From positions 498,644-562,643 of the forward strand of contig WNKI01000003.1 of assembly GCA_015350385.1 (NCBI GenBank): 64,000 bases of DNA. The letters are read 5' to 3'. Positions 10,927-21,307 of this stretch are shown here, piece after piece (position 1 is the stretch's first letter; every line of letters starts with the position of its first letter). The position numbers and the translations under genes are program-made. The notes below the pieces were generated by a model. That model searched no databases, had not been told where the DNA came from, and saw nothing but the letters and a program-made list of their open reading frames with translations. This stretch comes from Aculops lycopersici. Taxonomy: Eukaryota > Arthropoda > Arachnida > Trombidiformes > Eriophyidae.

Positions 10927-12060
10927 ATGAGCAAACGAATCATAATTGATGAATTAGAATTTGAGGTTCCATACGGGAAACTGGCAGCAAAAACATGGCA
11001 CGAGGAAACGGACGAGTGCAAGAGGGTTCTAGCTCTTCACGGTTGGATGGACAATGCAGGCAGTTTTGACAATCTAATGCCCCAGTTGAAATACAAAGAC
11101 GGCCTGTATATTGTGGCACTTGATTTGCCTGGCCACGGGAAGTCCTCACAATTGCCCGCCGGGTCCTCTTATAGTGATCTAAATATTGTCATGGAAATTC
11201 GCAGATGTTTAACGGAATTGAAATGGATTAAGCCAATCAAGAAGAAGGAGCTCAATGGAGACTTAGGTGGAAGTATGGTGTTTAGTAGTAGCTTTAATAG
11301 TATAAACGATGCACTAAAGGGAGATGCCAATGATAATGGACATAAGAAATTTACCATCATTGGCCATAGTCTTGGCGCTGGCTTAGGATTGTTTTATGCA
11401 AGTTTATTCCCTGATGACGTGGAGGAGATAGTTCTATTAGATTTTATTAAATCTAGAACAACATCAGCCGAGGAGCTTATTTACAACACCGCTGATTCCA
11501 TTGACAAATTCATTAATTTTGTTCCATCCATATCGCCATTCTCCTCACCAATTCTATCAAAATCAACACTATCCGCCAGTAATTTAAACAAACAAGCCGA
11601 CAAAGGACAGGTGATTGTTTCGCAAGCTACCGCTATCATCGCAACCATTGATGCACACAAACAATTGGGTGTCTTGACAAAGGACGATGCTACCTGTTTA
11701 TTGAAAAGATCAACGGTGGCCGTTAGCACTCCGCCAAATAGCGTTATCTATTCGAGAGATTTGCGCTTGCAAACAATGCTCAATATGCGAGAGCATTGGG
11801 AGGTTAACAAGATCATGTTTGCACGTGTCAAGTGTCACGTAATATCGGTCTTATCCAAGAGGGGACTCTATGCAGAGAATGAGCAATTTAGAGATCATAT
11901 TGTAGAGATGGAGGAATATCTAAGAGCAAGAGCGAAAACTTATTATGTTCAATGGCTTGAGGCAGACCACTATCTTCACATGAACAAGGCCAAGGACACA
12001 GGTGAAATCATCAATAAGTACATGGAGGAACCAGAGAATTATAAAGTTTCCACAACCTGA
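10927..12060 (+). CDS. SERHL/kraken-type alpha/beta serine hydrolase
   Basis: Intronless, 377 residues from an ATG. The alpha/beta-hydrolase fold is clear: LHGWMDNAGSFD (oxyanion-loop HG motif, residues 38-48), DLPGHGKS (66-73), the nucleophile elbow GHSLGAG with Ser148, and ADHYLHM near the end with the likely catalytic His348. The best family match by eye is serine hydrolase-like protein (SERHL in vertebrates, kraken in flies), whose physiological substrate is uncertain. A polar insert of about 35 residues (105-140, Ser/Asn/Lys-rich) separates the LTELKW helix from the strand before the nucleophile and is not typical of the fold; it could be a surface loop or, less likely, a retained intron. 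Confidence 0.85.
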   Translation: MSKRIIIDELEFEVPYGKLAAKTWHEETDECKRVLALHGWMDNAGSFDNLMPQLKYKDGLYIVALDLPGHGKSSQLPAGSSYSDLNIVMEIRRCLTELKWIKPIKKKELNGDLGGSMVFSSSFNSINDALKGDANDNGHKKFTIIGHSLGAGLGLFYASLFPDDVEEIVLLDFIKSRTTSAEELIYNTADSIDKFINFVPSISPFSSPILSKSTLSASNLNKQADKGQVIVSQATAIIATIDAHKQLGVLTKDDATCLLKRSTVAVSTPPNSVIYSRDLRLQTMLNMREHWEVNKIMFARVKCHVISVLSKRGLYAENEQFRDHIVEMEEYLRARAKTYYVQWLEADHYLHMNKAKDTGEIINKYMEEPENYKVSTT

Positions 12061-12524
12061 CAATGATAAAGTTGCATCACTAATATAACTCGCTATCAAC
12101 CCCTCAACTTTTGGTTCGAGGGCGAGTATCAAACAGACGGCAGGCTTCCTTACATAGCATCTCATACATGACATAAGATTAAATATGTGCTAACTAAAGA
12201 CTACCTGAGAACTATTATGTTCACTTGTATCGGCCAAAATGTGGATGTCGTCATTTCAAGCCAGTTGTGCGACTGTTACCTTAATTGTATTTGAGCCCTA
12301 GATTAGAAAAACTATATATATACCTATAAATATGTTCGCATCGCAAATAAGTTAAGATTCTATCTCATACAGAGATGAGATCATAATATCAATATTTGGG
12401 TACAGCTTGATAAAACTTAACTTAAACTTAATAAATCTATACAAATATGCTTCAGTTTAATAGTTTGAGTTGCTAGCTGATGACGGGTTATCTATTCCAT
12501 CTTATTGTTTTGAATGTTGTCTTC
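12061..12524. other. Intergenic, converging 3' ends
   Basis: AT-rich gap between the convergent hydrolase and FAM32A genes, holding presumed 3' UTRs with several AATAAA-like hexamers. No gene recognised. Confidence 0.5.
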
Positions 12525-12839
12525 TTATTTGGTCCAGCTCACTTTAGGGATGTCATAATGCTCCGACAGGGAGTCCAAATGTTTGTTGAACTCCTCTACT
12601 CTTTGTTTGTGCGATTTAGTAGCCTTTTTCATTATTCTACTGGCAGATATTTGTTCCTGTTTTGACTTGAATGCCTTCTCAGCTTTTGTTGCCGTACAAA
12701 TTATCACCTTGGACTCGGACGAGACGCCTGCCAAGGGATCTGGTGTTTTGGGCTTAGATTTCTTCTTTTTATCCTTATCTTTACCACTCGATAGCTTCAA
12801 AGGCTTCTTCTTGAGAGACTCGAAATCATCGAATTCCAT
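12525..12839 (-). CDS. FAM32A: FAM32A homologue (spliceosome-associated)
   Basis: Intronless, 104 residues from the ATG at 12839 (MEFDDFESLKKKPLKL). The frame extends to about 12881 without another ATG. The Lys-rich middle (KDKDKKKKSKPK) and the C-terminus ending EHYDIPKVSWTK match FAM32A essentially to the last residue, and RIMKKATKSHKQRVEEFN matches the preceding helix. FAM32A is a nuclear protein found in the catalytic (C*) spliceosome, where its C-terminus reaches the active site during exon ligation. It is shorter than the ~112-residue human protein mainly in the N-terminal linker. Confidence 0.92.
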   Translation of the reverse strand: MEFDDFESLKKKPLKLSSGKDKDKKKKSKPKTPDPLAGVSSESKVIICTATKAEKAFKSKQEQISASRIMKKATKSHKQRVEEFNKHLDSLSEHYDIPKVSWTK

Positions 12840-12978
12840 CCTACTATCTAAAATGATGGTTTTGTACTTTGGAATAAGCAATACTTCGATTGGACTTATA
12901 ATTGATAAGTTGATCGATCTCTAATGTAAAAAAGTAAACAACATATTCTGCGTTTGTTTATTATTTTCTAGCGCTCGC

Positions 12979-14895
12979 TCATTTGTGTAGTTTTAGTGCC
13001 TTGTAAGTCTGGCCAACCTCTAATCTCGACCCCTTGCATGATCTGGGAATCATCACTAGACAATTAAAATCTTTCAAACTAATCAACCGACTACTTTGTT
13101 GCTGAACAGAGATTGACACAGACTGATCTGGTTTCAATTGGGCCCTAAAAAATTCTAATTTAGCTTCTAATTTGTTTGGCACTCCATCTAATATTGAGCC
13201 AACCTTAACATCAATCACGTCACCAATCAAGTCTAGTGAGCAAGAGTTTTGTAAGAACGGTAACACTAGAGTTAAGGCAGTTATATAAGCTGACACGGAA
13301 TTTCCTGGTAGGCTGAAAATGTATTTTTCGACACCACCTTGATTGATAGTTGCGAAGGCCACAAGCTTCCCAGGCTTCATGTTTACCCGGCCAAAGTGTA
13401 TCTCGCCACCTAGTTCCTCCTCTATGACAATCTTGACATGATCCCTAGCACCCATAGATGCGCCACCAGTTATCACCAAGACATCGGAGATTTGCAAGCT
13501 TTTCATTATCTCATATTGCAATGTATATTGTGAATCCCTGCAAATACCACAATCGTTTGTAACAAAACCCTTGCTAGTAAACAGGTTGTATAATACGGGC
13601 CTGTTAATATCAGTAACTGCATCCGAGTCTGGCGGTCTCTTGCATTCGAGTGGATCTAGAAGCTCGTCTCCTGTTGAGATTAAGCCCACCACTGGATTCT
13701 TGTATATACTTATATCGTTAAAACCCATGGAAAGGATCAATCCCAACTCGATCGGGCTAATTTTAGTGTTTTTAGGTATGCAGTCTCCGTGTTGAATATC
13801 ACTTCCGGGTTCTCTTATATATCTCCCCAATGTTATTTCCCTCCGAAAGAGCACCCGGTCAAAGTTGCTTGATGGTTGAAAGATAGTATCCTCAACCGGT
13901 ACTATAGCGAATGTCCTCTCGTCATCCGGTACCCGATTGCCCGTGTTTACTCGATAACAGAAAGAAACATTGAATGCATTTTCTGTTTTGCAAAACATTT
14001 TCATATACTCATAGTATTGTTCAAGATCTTCGACCACATTGGCAAATCCTAATCTGATTTGATCCAGACCCCGCATTTCGCATGGCACAAAAACAACGTA
14101 ACCGTCCATTATGGAAACCGGAAAAGGAGGAACCTCGAAATTTGACTTAACGTCTTGAGCTAATGTACAACCCATAATCTTCTGGGTATCCTCTAATGTC
14201 TTGAGTTCAGCAATGATCTCTTGCCTGTGGCATAGTTTTGATGAAAATTGCCTAAGTATATCTAAAGCCTTATGGAAATCTACCGTTGTGAATCCTGATT
14301 GGTTCTTAGAAGGATGTGCTGGTTTTGTTGGCTTATTCTCATGGCTATTCGTTTGCCTCGATGTTGTTTTCGATGCCTGCAACTCATGAGTCTTATCTAT
14401 GGCAAACCTATCGTACCTCACCTGCTCGAGTAGATGCTTGATGAATTGTGCGATGCAATCGAAGCATTCTTCGCAGGCTTTCTTCTTGCCTGGAAAATTA
14501 ATAATCACACAATTCTTAACAATACCGGCAGTCAGTCTAGATAGTGCAGCCTGCGGAGATTTAGAGAGATTTGACCGATGAAGTGCAGCCACTATACCGC
14601 TACAATGTTTCTCGTACAAGCTACTTGTTGCCTCAGGTGTAACATCACGAGGACTAGGTCCAGTTCCGCCAACTGTTATAATGAGTGCCATGCTTGGGTC
14701 CTCTAGTTTGGATTTGACATGATCCTTGATCTCCGACAAGTCATCTTTAACTATATTTGAATACACATTCTGAAATAGTCCAGTTCCCTCGAGTCCAAGT
14801 TTTACATAGTGACCACTCATTTCTAGCGACGAATTTACTGAGCAGGTGTCACTACATACGACGACGATAGAGGCATTATAGATCTTGTTCGACAT
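12979..14895 (-). CDS. GPHN: Gephyrin/cinnamon: fused MogA-MoeA molybdenum cofactor synthase
   Basis: Intronless, 638 residues. Residues ~8-160 are a MogA/MoaB-type G domain with the GGTGPSPRDVTPEA motif, which adenylates molybdopterin. Residues ~205-635 are a MoeA-type E domain with IMDGYV, LISTGDEL, GGASMGARD and LPGNSVSAY motifs, which inserts molybdate. The fusion is typical of animals: it completes molybdenum cofactor for sulfite and xanthine oxidases, and in vertebrates also scaffolds glycine/GABA receptors. Two motif variants stand out: NFPGKKK where NLPG is usual in the G domain, and GGASMGARD where GG(V)SMGxxD is usual. The central linker is short, so the synaptic scaffold role is less certain than the enzyme role. 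FAM32A lies downstream on the same strand, 139 bases away. Confidence 0.93.
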   Translation of the reverse strand: MSNKIYNASIVVVCSDTCSVNSSLEMSGHYVKLGLEGTGLFQNVYSNIVKDDLSEIKDHVKSKLEDPSMALIITVGGTGPSPRDVTPEATSSLYEKHCSGIVAALHRSNLSKSPQAALSRLTAGIVKNCVIINFPGKKKACEECFDCIAQFIKHLLEQVRYDRFAIDKTHELQASKTTSRQTNSHENKPTKPAHPSKNQSGFTTVDFHKALDILRQFSSKLCHRQEIIAELKTLEDTQKIMGCTLAQDVKSNFEVPPFPVSIMDGYVVFVPCEMRGLDQIRLGFANVVEDLEQYYEYMKMFCKTENAFNVSFCYRVNTGNRVPDDERTFAIVPVEDTIFQPSSNFDRVLFRREITLGRYIREPGSDIQHGDCIPKNTKISPIELGLILSMGFNDISIYKNPVVGLISTGDELLDPLECKRPPDSDAVTDINRPVLYNLFTSKGFVTNDCGICRDSQYTLQYEIMKSLQISDVLVITGGASMGARDHVKIVIEEELGGEIHFGRVNMKPGKLVAFATINQGGVEKYIFSLPGNSVSAYITALTLVLPFLQNSCSLDLIGDVIDVKVGSILDGVPNKLEAKLEFFRAQLKPDQSVSISVQQQSSRLISLKDFNCLVMIPRSCKGSRLEVGQTYKALKLHK

Positions 14896-15198
14896 TGTTA
14901 GCGAAGTATATCTTGGGGGTATATGATAGTTTTGATTCTTTTTATATATGCTTCTTATGAGAAATATGATGTAGTTATGACTTTGTTACGTAATGTAATC
15001 GCCTAGCCGTAGCACTGGTCAGGGGTTAAAGAAAATTATTAGGTGCGAGTGTGTTCACATTTCGTCCCCCTTTGCTGCGAGCATTACGAGATTATTGGTT
15101 TCTTCGACTTTATTCGAAGCATCACAGATATTACAAGACAAAGCTGAGTAGCAAGTCATCGAGCTGACTTATCGCGCAGAAATTTATTAATCTGAGAT
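14896..15198. other. Short intergenic region
   Basis: Separates the gephyrin start from the DNAJC16 stop on the minus strand; expected to hold the gephyrin promoter. No motif recognised with confidence. Confidence 0.4.
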
Positions 15199-17586
15199 TC
15201 ATTTGATGTCATTCGGCCACTCGGTTAAATAATACTTCTTGGTTATTCCGTCGAATGTTTTGTCTAACCAGATAGGTAGTCTATCGAGCAGGTTGTCTAC
15301 GGTATAGATAGTTCCTGAAGTCGCTACTGACGATGCCTCCGTATCATCCTCATCGAAACCGAGAAATGCGCCATCATTGTCGGTCTCATCGTTGTAGCGA
15401 TCAATCTCATGATGCTTTGCATGATATACTCGAATGTACTTCTTGAATCCATTCAAAGCTAGCACAGTTCCAATACAGTTTTTCTTGTTCAAGTTATTAA
15501 AATCAACCTCGAGAACTTCCTCCCATAATGACCTGTACCAATCTAGGTTTTTGTCTAGACATAGATAGCCGAAGAGCAACGTCTTGTTGCGACGATATGG
15601 CCAAACTGCTTTCTTGAACTTGACTAGCAAAGCATCTTTACTTTGTTGATCCGTTAGAAGTATTATTGATTGATAGCCGGGTCTCAGAAGGAGAATCATA
15701 CCAAAATAAGTCTCCGCTTTCAACTCTATTATGTTGATGTCATTGTAATTTGCTTGTGCTCTATTGGCTCGAGCCGACCCAGCCGAGTCGATAATACTGT
15801 CCGCCTCTTGTAGATTCGATACAGGCATTTGATACAAGAATATACTAGTAATTAGGGCACAAACTAACAATATTACTATGGTGAAGAAGGATTCTCGCGA
15901 TGTGATGTATTGCACATAATCAACGATGCGTGAACCTATACGAAAGAGGAAACTCAAGCCCTCCTCGTCTTGAAGGTTAACCAGTGCTACTTTATCCTTC
16001 AACAGGTATTGACCACTCTTGTAAATTTGAATCATCTCGATGAGTTCTATCTTAGCACGTTCAAGTTCATCGGGCGAATCGGAGTTCCAATTAGAGTTTA
16101 ACCATCGATACGTTGCCTTGCGGTAGTCGCTAGGATGTCTTTCCAGCAATATTATCTTAGTCTCGATAGTTTCCCCACTTGCCAAAGGATTTATTTCACT
16201 CAACAACGATCCTACAAAGTCCTTCTGCTTATTAGTATCTATATATGAAAATACTACTTTGCTGTCTTGAGCCAAACCATTTTGTTCGATGAATTCTATG
16301 AGATTTTCGCGATGAAGCTGAGTCGCAGGTTGTTCGGTTGTAAATAGTATTACGCAAAGTCTTCTTGCAAATCTCATTTGATCTTTGGGTATGGGGTAAA
16401 TGCACAGATCATCGAACACTAGTTGAGATGTCAATCTAGGTAGCTTTGTATATGGCCAACTTCGTAGGATATCTCTCAATTTGGACATATCAAATTCGTC
16501 AGTCTTAAGAGGAATATTGTATTTTGGCTTGGTTATATCCTCGTCAAATACGAGTAAATTCGATTTTTTCGATTGGTCACCGATTGTAATATTGTATTTT
16601 CTCGAAAATTCTGTATAGCTAGCTTGGTTAGTCGATATAAGGCCAAACCGGTAATAATCTTTGAGTGCATATGCTATAAGTAGATGTCTCAGTTTGAGGT
16701 TGCTGTCATTACTAAAGAGTATAGCGCTTAGCTTGTTTTGCTTTGGATTGAATGCAATGAATCTATCTTGATCTTTCTCATATAAAAGTGGTTGATAGAG
16801 ATTACTTGGTAGTATGCTCTTGATGAATTTGACGGTACTGCCGAGCGATAGGCGGGATAGATCTGATGGATGGTATGACTTGACTTTACCATCAATCATG
16901 CATGCTAGATAAGGTATTGATTGCACACCCAAGTCGTACGCTAGTTGCGGTTCGTGATGGACATTAATTGTGAAGGATCCTATATGATATTTGGCAAGCT
17001 CGTCAACTATTTTGATCCAAGTTCCTTCAATCATCTTGCATGATGGACAAAAGTCGGAGTAGAAGAAGATCAGAAATGGCTTGGTCTTACTTTCTCTTGC
17101 GTATTCATTCTGAAACCGATGTGAGTTGATGGACTTTTTACTCAACTGACTTTCAGATGTCGAATAAAATGTGAAAGTCCTGTAGCCGTTACTGTTGGAC
17201 CAGTATTCTCTAGTTTGTCGATTCTGGTGCTGGTGACCACCGAAGCCTCCTCTCCTATTGCGACCCTCATCAGTGTCACCGAATTGATCATAGCGACTAC
17301 GCTTTTGTGGGTCCTTAAGGATTGAGAATGCTTTGTTCAATTCGATGAATCTCCTGCTCGCCTCATCCTCATCCAAGTTACTTGAATCCGGGTGCAAACG
17401 TTTGGCTAGTTCTCTATAGGCTTTCTTAATTTGTTCTAAACTGGCATCTTTTCTGACTCCTATTGTTTCGTAGGGGTCAAAATGAGCTATCACATAGGGT
17501 GTCAGAACAAATATAGCTACAATAAGGAATGCATTGTTGAGAAGTATTCTCATTGGATTATTTCTTCCACAAAACTTAATCCTCAT
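15199..17586 (-). CDS. DNAJC16: DNAJC16-type membrane J-protein with thioredoxin-like domain
   Basis: Intronless, 795 residues, close to the ~780 of vertebrate DNAJC16. Order of parts: hydrophobic signal/anchor at ~14-34; J domain at ~37-102 with the Hsp70-stimulating HPD motif at 65-67; Gly/Arg/Gln linker; thioredoxin-like domain with a CPSC redox motif (Cys180, Cys183); a long lumenal part; a transmembrane helix around IVILLVCALITSIF (roughly 585-605); and a C-terminal domain with an acidic patch. The family is ER-associated and linked to autophagosome-size control. Two ATGs (residues 1 and 12) precede the signal. It shares a 305-base divergent upstream region with porcupine. Confidence 0.93.
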   Translation of the reverse strand: MRIKFCGRNNPMRILLNNAFLIVAIFVLTPYVIAHFDPYETIGVRKDASLEQIKKAYRELAKRLHPDSSNLDEDEASRRFIELNKAFSILKDPQKRSRYDQFGDTDEGRNRRGGFGGHQHQNRQTREYWSNSNGYRTFTFYSTSESQLSKKSINSHRFQNEYARESKTKPFLIFFYSDFCPSCKMIEGTWIKIVDELAKYHIGSFTINVHHEPQLAYDLGVQSIPYLACMIDGKVKSYHPSDLSRLSLGSTVKFIKSILPSNLYQPLLYEKDQDRFIAFNPKQNKLSAILFSNDSNLKLRHLLIAYALKDYYRFGLISTNQASYTEFSRKYNITIGDQSKKSNLLVFDEDITKPKYNIPLKTDEFDMSKLRDILRSWPYTKLPRLTSQLVFDDLCIYPIPKDQMRFARRLCVILFTTEQPATQLHRENLIEFIEQNGLAQDSKVVFSYIDTNKQKDFVGSLLSEINPLASGETIETKIILLERHPSDYRKATYRWLNSNWNSDSPDELERAKIELIEMIQIYKSGQYLLKDKVALVNLQDEEGLSFLFRIGSRIVDYVQYITSRESFFTIVILLVCALITSIFLYQMPVSNLQEADSIIDSAGSARANRAQANYNDINIIELKAETYFGMILLLRPGYQSIILLTDQQSKDALLVKFKKAVWPYRRNKTLLFGYLCLDKNLDWYRSLWEEVLEVDFNNLNKKNCIGTVLALNGFKKYIRVYHAKHHEIDRYNDETDNDGAFLGFDEDDTEASSVATSGTIYTVDNLLDRLPIWLDKTFDGITKKYYLTEWPNDIK

Positions 17587-17891
17587 CTATACCGTTTAAT
17601 AAATTGGGATCATTGTTGATTTGATTATTGATCCAATTCTTTATTAGATTTAGATTAGACTGAAAATTATAGGTGAACCTATTGGTAAGTTCTAGTGCGC
17701 AAGATGAAGAATAATAATATTGGCGAAAGTGCTGGCACGTTCAGCGAGCAAATTTAGCCAAAGCGTTCAGCGTTCAAAACCAATAACAATAGCGGCGCCA
17801 ACACGAGGAACGAATCTCGATCTACGATTAACTATTTCAAATTTGATCTCTACATGTACATAATTCTATTTTTACCGGAAACTCCGTTATA
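17587..17891. promoter_or_regulatory. Probable bidirectional promoter region
   Basis: The 305 bases between the divergent starts of the DNAJC16-type gene (minus) and porcupine (plus) must contain both promoters unless non-coding first exons lie elsewhere. Inference from layout only; no core-promoter motif is claimed. Confidence 0.45.
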
Positions 17892-19313
17892 ATGTCTTTA
17901 TTACAGAATCAGGATGACGAGATATTTGCAACTTTGGAAAGTATGCATTTCGATGGAGAGGACTTCATTATGGTCTATCAGCATCCCATAGTCGGCACTC
18001 TGACTCGTTATTTGCCGGCCATATATCTCCAAGTGATATATGTTTCAATTATTGCAAGACTATCGGAATTGGTTATGGATATGATCAGACCCAATTCCAA
18101 TCATCTCAAGTCCATTATTACAATTATATTTGGACTATATCAACTTGGAAACTTTCTCGACTTCGAGCCCACTTGCTACCAGCCAGTTATTGCTGCAACC
18201 CTGCTATTTGGTGTCTACTTTCTATGGTTGGACAGAGTGTCCCATTTCTCAGCGTCAAAAACCAAAACCAAACAACAAAGTGATCTTAAAACAATTCTAG
18301 TCCTGGCAATAAGTCCAATACTCATCAACGAATTTCGCATCTATCATTACAAGTGCAACCCATGCATGAGGATAAGAAGCATTCTCATGGTTTTAGCCAT
18401 GAAATTGGTCAGTGCACAATCTTCTCGCGATCACAATCCATGTTCAAACCTCGCCTATCTTGTCCATCCAGCCACCTCAACACTAGGACTTTGGCACCCC
18501 CATATCAGTACACAAACAATCAAGACCACCAAGGATGGGAACTCCCAGAGATTAGAGTCTATCAAAGTATTTCTGGTTCAAGTGATAAAATTTTTCAAGT
18601 ACCTATCAATCAGTCTAGTGCTATTAATCTTGCCAGAGTTTGTAGACACTTATTTGATGCGATTCCTACCGATATATTCAGTAGCACTAAATTTCAGACT
18701 AACCCATTATTTCGGCGTATTCTTACCTGCATCTCTGATGAAGCTTTGGGAGGACCCAAGTTCAGAAATAGTTCAAGCATGCAACCCAATGGACGTGGAG
18801 TTTCCGAGATCGATAATACAGGTTGTAGTTTCTTGGAATATTATGATGCACCAATGGCTAAAAGAATATATATTTAAGCGATGGACCCAGCACAGTGTCG
18901 GCTTGGCGATTGGTATTACGTATATAATTAGCTCCCTATTACATGGTTTCAAGTTTCACATTTGGGCTGTCCTGACGACTCTCGGAGTTTTATCTTGGTC
19001 CGAATTTGAGATTCGTGGGAAGCTTGCTTCAAGATTAGATGCCTGTATTTCAACGAAATGTTGTAAAGGGCCATGCAAGAAAAAAGGGAAACACCATAAG
19101 CGCACAACCGGAAATTCGATTCTTGTGACTACAATCAATTGTCTTTTTACTTTAATCAATATCTTGATTCTAGCCTATCTAGGTTATATATTTGACCCAA
19201 GTCAAGATACGGATTCCTCTAGCTACACCAAAGCAATAGCTGATTGGAGAAACCTCAACTACTACGGACATGCGATAACTTTTGTCATGTTCGTAGTCAG
19301 CTTTCTCATTTAA
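17892..19313 (+). CDS. PORCN: Porcupine, Wnt O-acyltransferase (MBOAT family)
   Basis: Intronless, 473 residues, typical for porcupine. Multiple membrane-spanning segments are visible. The C-terminal half has the family's IQVVVSWNIMMHQWLK motif (the MBOAT Asn position, here with a following His) and the catalytic-His segment SLLHGFKFHIW with His351. A Cys/Lys-rich loop follows (CCKGPCKKKGKHHK). Porcupine sits in the ER membrane and attaches palmitoleate to a conserved Wnt serine, which is required for Wnt secretion and Frizzled binding. The N-terminal residues are acidic, as in other family members. I am confident of family and function from these motifs; length and topology fit. Confidence 0.9.
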   Translation: MSLLQNQDDEIFATLESMHFDGEDFIMVYQHPIVGTLTRYLPAIYLQVIYVSIIARLSELVMDMIRPNSNHLKSIITIIFGLYQLGNFLDFEPTCYQPVIAATLLFGVYFLWLDRVSHFSASKTKTKQQSDLKTILVLAISPILINEFRIYHYKCNPCMRIRSILMVLAMKLVSAQSSRDHNPCSNLAYLVHPATSTLGLWHPHISTQTIKTTKDGNSQRLESIKVFLVQVIKFFKYLSISLVLLILPEFVDTYLMRFLPIYSVALNFRLTHYFGVFLPASLMKLWEDPSSEIVQACNPMDVEFPRSIIQVVVSWNIMMHQWLKEYIFKRWTQHSVGLAIGITYIISSLLHGFKFHIWAVLTTLGVLSWSEFEIRGKLASRLDACISTKCCKGPCKKKGKHHKRTTGNSILVTTINCLFTLINILILAYLGYIFDPSQDTDSSSYTKAIADWRNLNYYGHAITFVMFVVSFLI

Positions 19314-19848
19314 CTCAAATTGATCTCTACATAAACTTTTCCAGTATTGATTTCATCACGATGAACCCATCATGAAATATCACCTATTCCAATTGTATCT
19401 ACCTGTGTTAATCTCCTCAGTTTCTCAGTCAAATCTTGAAAGAATGATAAGAAACCAGAAATTAGAAAGCCTCCCTTCATCCAGTTGAATGTAGCTTCGT
19501 AAAATTAGCGAATGAAACTTTCAGGGTTGGAATGAAAGCTCGAACCGCCGCGTATCCTGCAGATTGAATTGCCGTGTTGCGCACTGCTCAGAGTCCTGCA
19601 GATAAGTGCTGACATGCTTCCGCTCTGCGCCCGCCACAGGCTCCACTCATGCATTCGCAAAAGCATGGTTTGTACCATCATAGCATGGAATAACGCTGTC
19701 TTTAGAGAAAATAGCAAATCGCGTACAGATTGATAGATTCCAAATTATAAAACTCTAAATGATAATATATTGACCACGAAACTTTGCATAACTGTATTAA
19801 ATTTAAATTATTAACCTTGATAGCAAACAAATCCAACTAGAATTCAAG
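19314..19848. other. Intergenic region, porcupine 3' flank and RpS29 5' flank
   Basis: Holds the porcupine 3' UTR and the upstream region of RpS29. The 19505-19717 minus-strand frame is unrecognised. The base preceding the RpS29 ATG is in an AAG context suitable for initiation. Confidence 0.4.
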
Positions 19849-20179
19849 ATGGGACACACAAATATCTGGTGCTCGCGCCCAAAGAAGTACGGCCCTGGCT
19901 CGAGATCATGGTAAGTATCGTTTGTAATCCATCACCTCCAAACACATCAATAGAATTCTCATGAATTTTAGGCTTTTCGGTGGGTTGTTGACAAACTGAG
20001 TCCACGAATTTTCGGCAAATATCGAAAGACTACTGACACTTCTAAAAACTCTTCTATCCCCATTCTCCAGCCGTGTATGTTTCAACCACCATGGTCTCAT
20101 TAGAAAATACGGCATGATGATCTGTCGTAGATGCTTCAGGCAATACGCCGACCTCATTGGATTCAAGAAGATGGATTAA
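19849..20179 (+). CDS. RpS29: Ribosomal protein S29 (uS14), two exons
   Basis: Exon 1 is 19849-19910 and exon 2 is 20071-20179 (62+109 nt, 56 residues), joined by a 160-base GT-AG intron with donor GTAAGT and acceptor TTCTCCAG. The protein begins MGHTNIW, contains KKYGPGSRSCRVC and GLIRKYGMMICRRCFRQYA, and ends IGFKKMD, matching eukaryotic uS14 along its whole length. All four zinc-binding cysteines (residues 21, 24, 39, 42) are present; Cys21 is created by the splice (TG|C), which strongly supports the junction. uS14 sits in the head of the 40S subunit near the decoding site. Too short per exon to be found by simple frame scanning. Confidence 0.96.
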
Positions 20180-20371
20180 GAAAACATATTCACATACATG
20201 AATAAATATCTATATTACTGATAACATAAATGTGTGACATTGCTTAGTTTATTGATTTGAAAGAGCTAAACAATGAACTCGTTGGTGTCGAGGGTCTGTC
20301 GGCGAGACTAGATTAACAAGCTTTATCTTTTTACATGTATCTTGATAGACAATCTTGCATTTCTATGCAAA

Positions 20372-20863
20372 TTAATTCTCTTTCAATCTTGGTTTCTCGA
20401 TTCCATACTTCTCTGGATGCTCGAGATACTCCTTAAGCTTCTTTTCCAACTTACGGGTATCTCTACCATAGCGTCTGTTCTCCTCTATGGCCGACTGTAG
20501 AAGGGGTACTGCAAGCTTGGGTATAGTCTCGTGGACTGGCCTGATTAATGCGACTCCTCCGTCTGCATCTATGTCGTCTCTGAGGAAGATGAGATAAAAG
20601 AACCCGAGGATGAAACTGCCGGCCAATACGAAGTTGTGAGATGAAGGTAGATCTCGGTCATCACCGTGAAAATTTCTTGTAGCATTGTAGTTAACATTTG
20701 CTTGACTTGTTGAGAATTTAATAGGGCCTTCCTTATTCACTTCGTTAACTTGCTTCTCGTCACTCTCATTGGCAGCCATCAATTGGTTAGAGAAGCATAA
20801 GTTACGGTAAATATTACTATTTACCTGGCTCAATCGTGTGGTTATCCTCCTCAAAGCGAGCAT
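20372..20863 (-). CDS. Predicted mitochondrial single-pass membrane protein, unknown family
   Basis: Single exon of 163 residues from an ATG; a donor-like ACTTACC lies on the plus strand just 5' of the start, hinting at a 5' UTR intron. The first ~35 residues are Arg/Ser/Asn-rich and acid-free, as in a mitochondrial presequence. A hydrophobic segment (AGSFILGFFYLIFL, ~79-93) is followed by an acidic turn and a charged helix with a run of alternating Lys/Glu/Leu (KLEKKLKEYLEHPEKYG). The segment after the membrane helix (RPVHETIPKLAVPLL) looks conserved but I cannot name the family. By shape it resembles small inner-membrane accessory proteins. It lies downstream of two other mitochondrial-looking genes on the same strand. 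Confidence 0.65.
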   Translation of the reverse strand: MLALRRITTRLSQVNSNIYRNLCFSNQLMAANESDEKQVNEVNKEGPIKFSTSQANVNYNATRNFHGDDRDLPSSHNFVLAGSFILGFFYLIFLRDDIDADGGVALIRPVHETIPKLAVPLLQSAIEENRRYGRDTRKLEKKLKEYLEHPEKYGIEKPRLKEN

Positions 20864-21307
20864 CTTACTTACCTGGAGGTGCCCGAATAGATACTGTAAT
20901 AGTAAGTTGCCCCTTTTTTTGTTTTATTAAATCATGTTTTATGAATATGGTAGAAAAATTCAGTTGAACTAGAAGAAAGATGGCGATTTGTTTTTATTTT
21001 GCAAGTCTTCGCGCAGGTCCGTCGCAAAACTTGATCTAGCTTTTCTGTGTAAATTCCGCAGAGAAATTGTGTCTGTTTTTGCGACTATTTCTCCTGTGTT
21101 TACATTTTTCAGATTATCCCAGATTTCTGCACTGATCCAAAATTAGCGCCTGGATGCTCATCCGATAGAATTGCAAATCAAAATTCATCGACTTTAGTGT
21201 CTATAAACACTCAATTTTCCGCAAGCGAGGGGTGAAACATCGTTGATACGAGATGGTCCCTATTGAAATGAATGGTGTCGAGATTTGTACAAATTTAGGC
21301 CTAGTAA
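20864..21307. other. Intergenic region
   Basis: 444 bases between the orphan mitochondrial gene and the J-protein gene. Contains a T-rich run and nothing else recognised. Confidence 0.4.
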
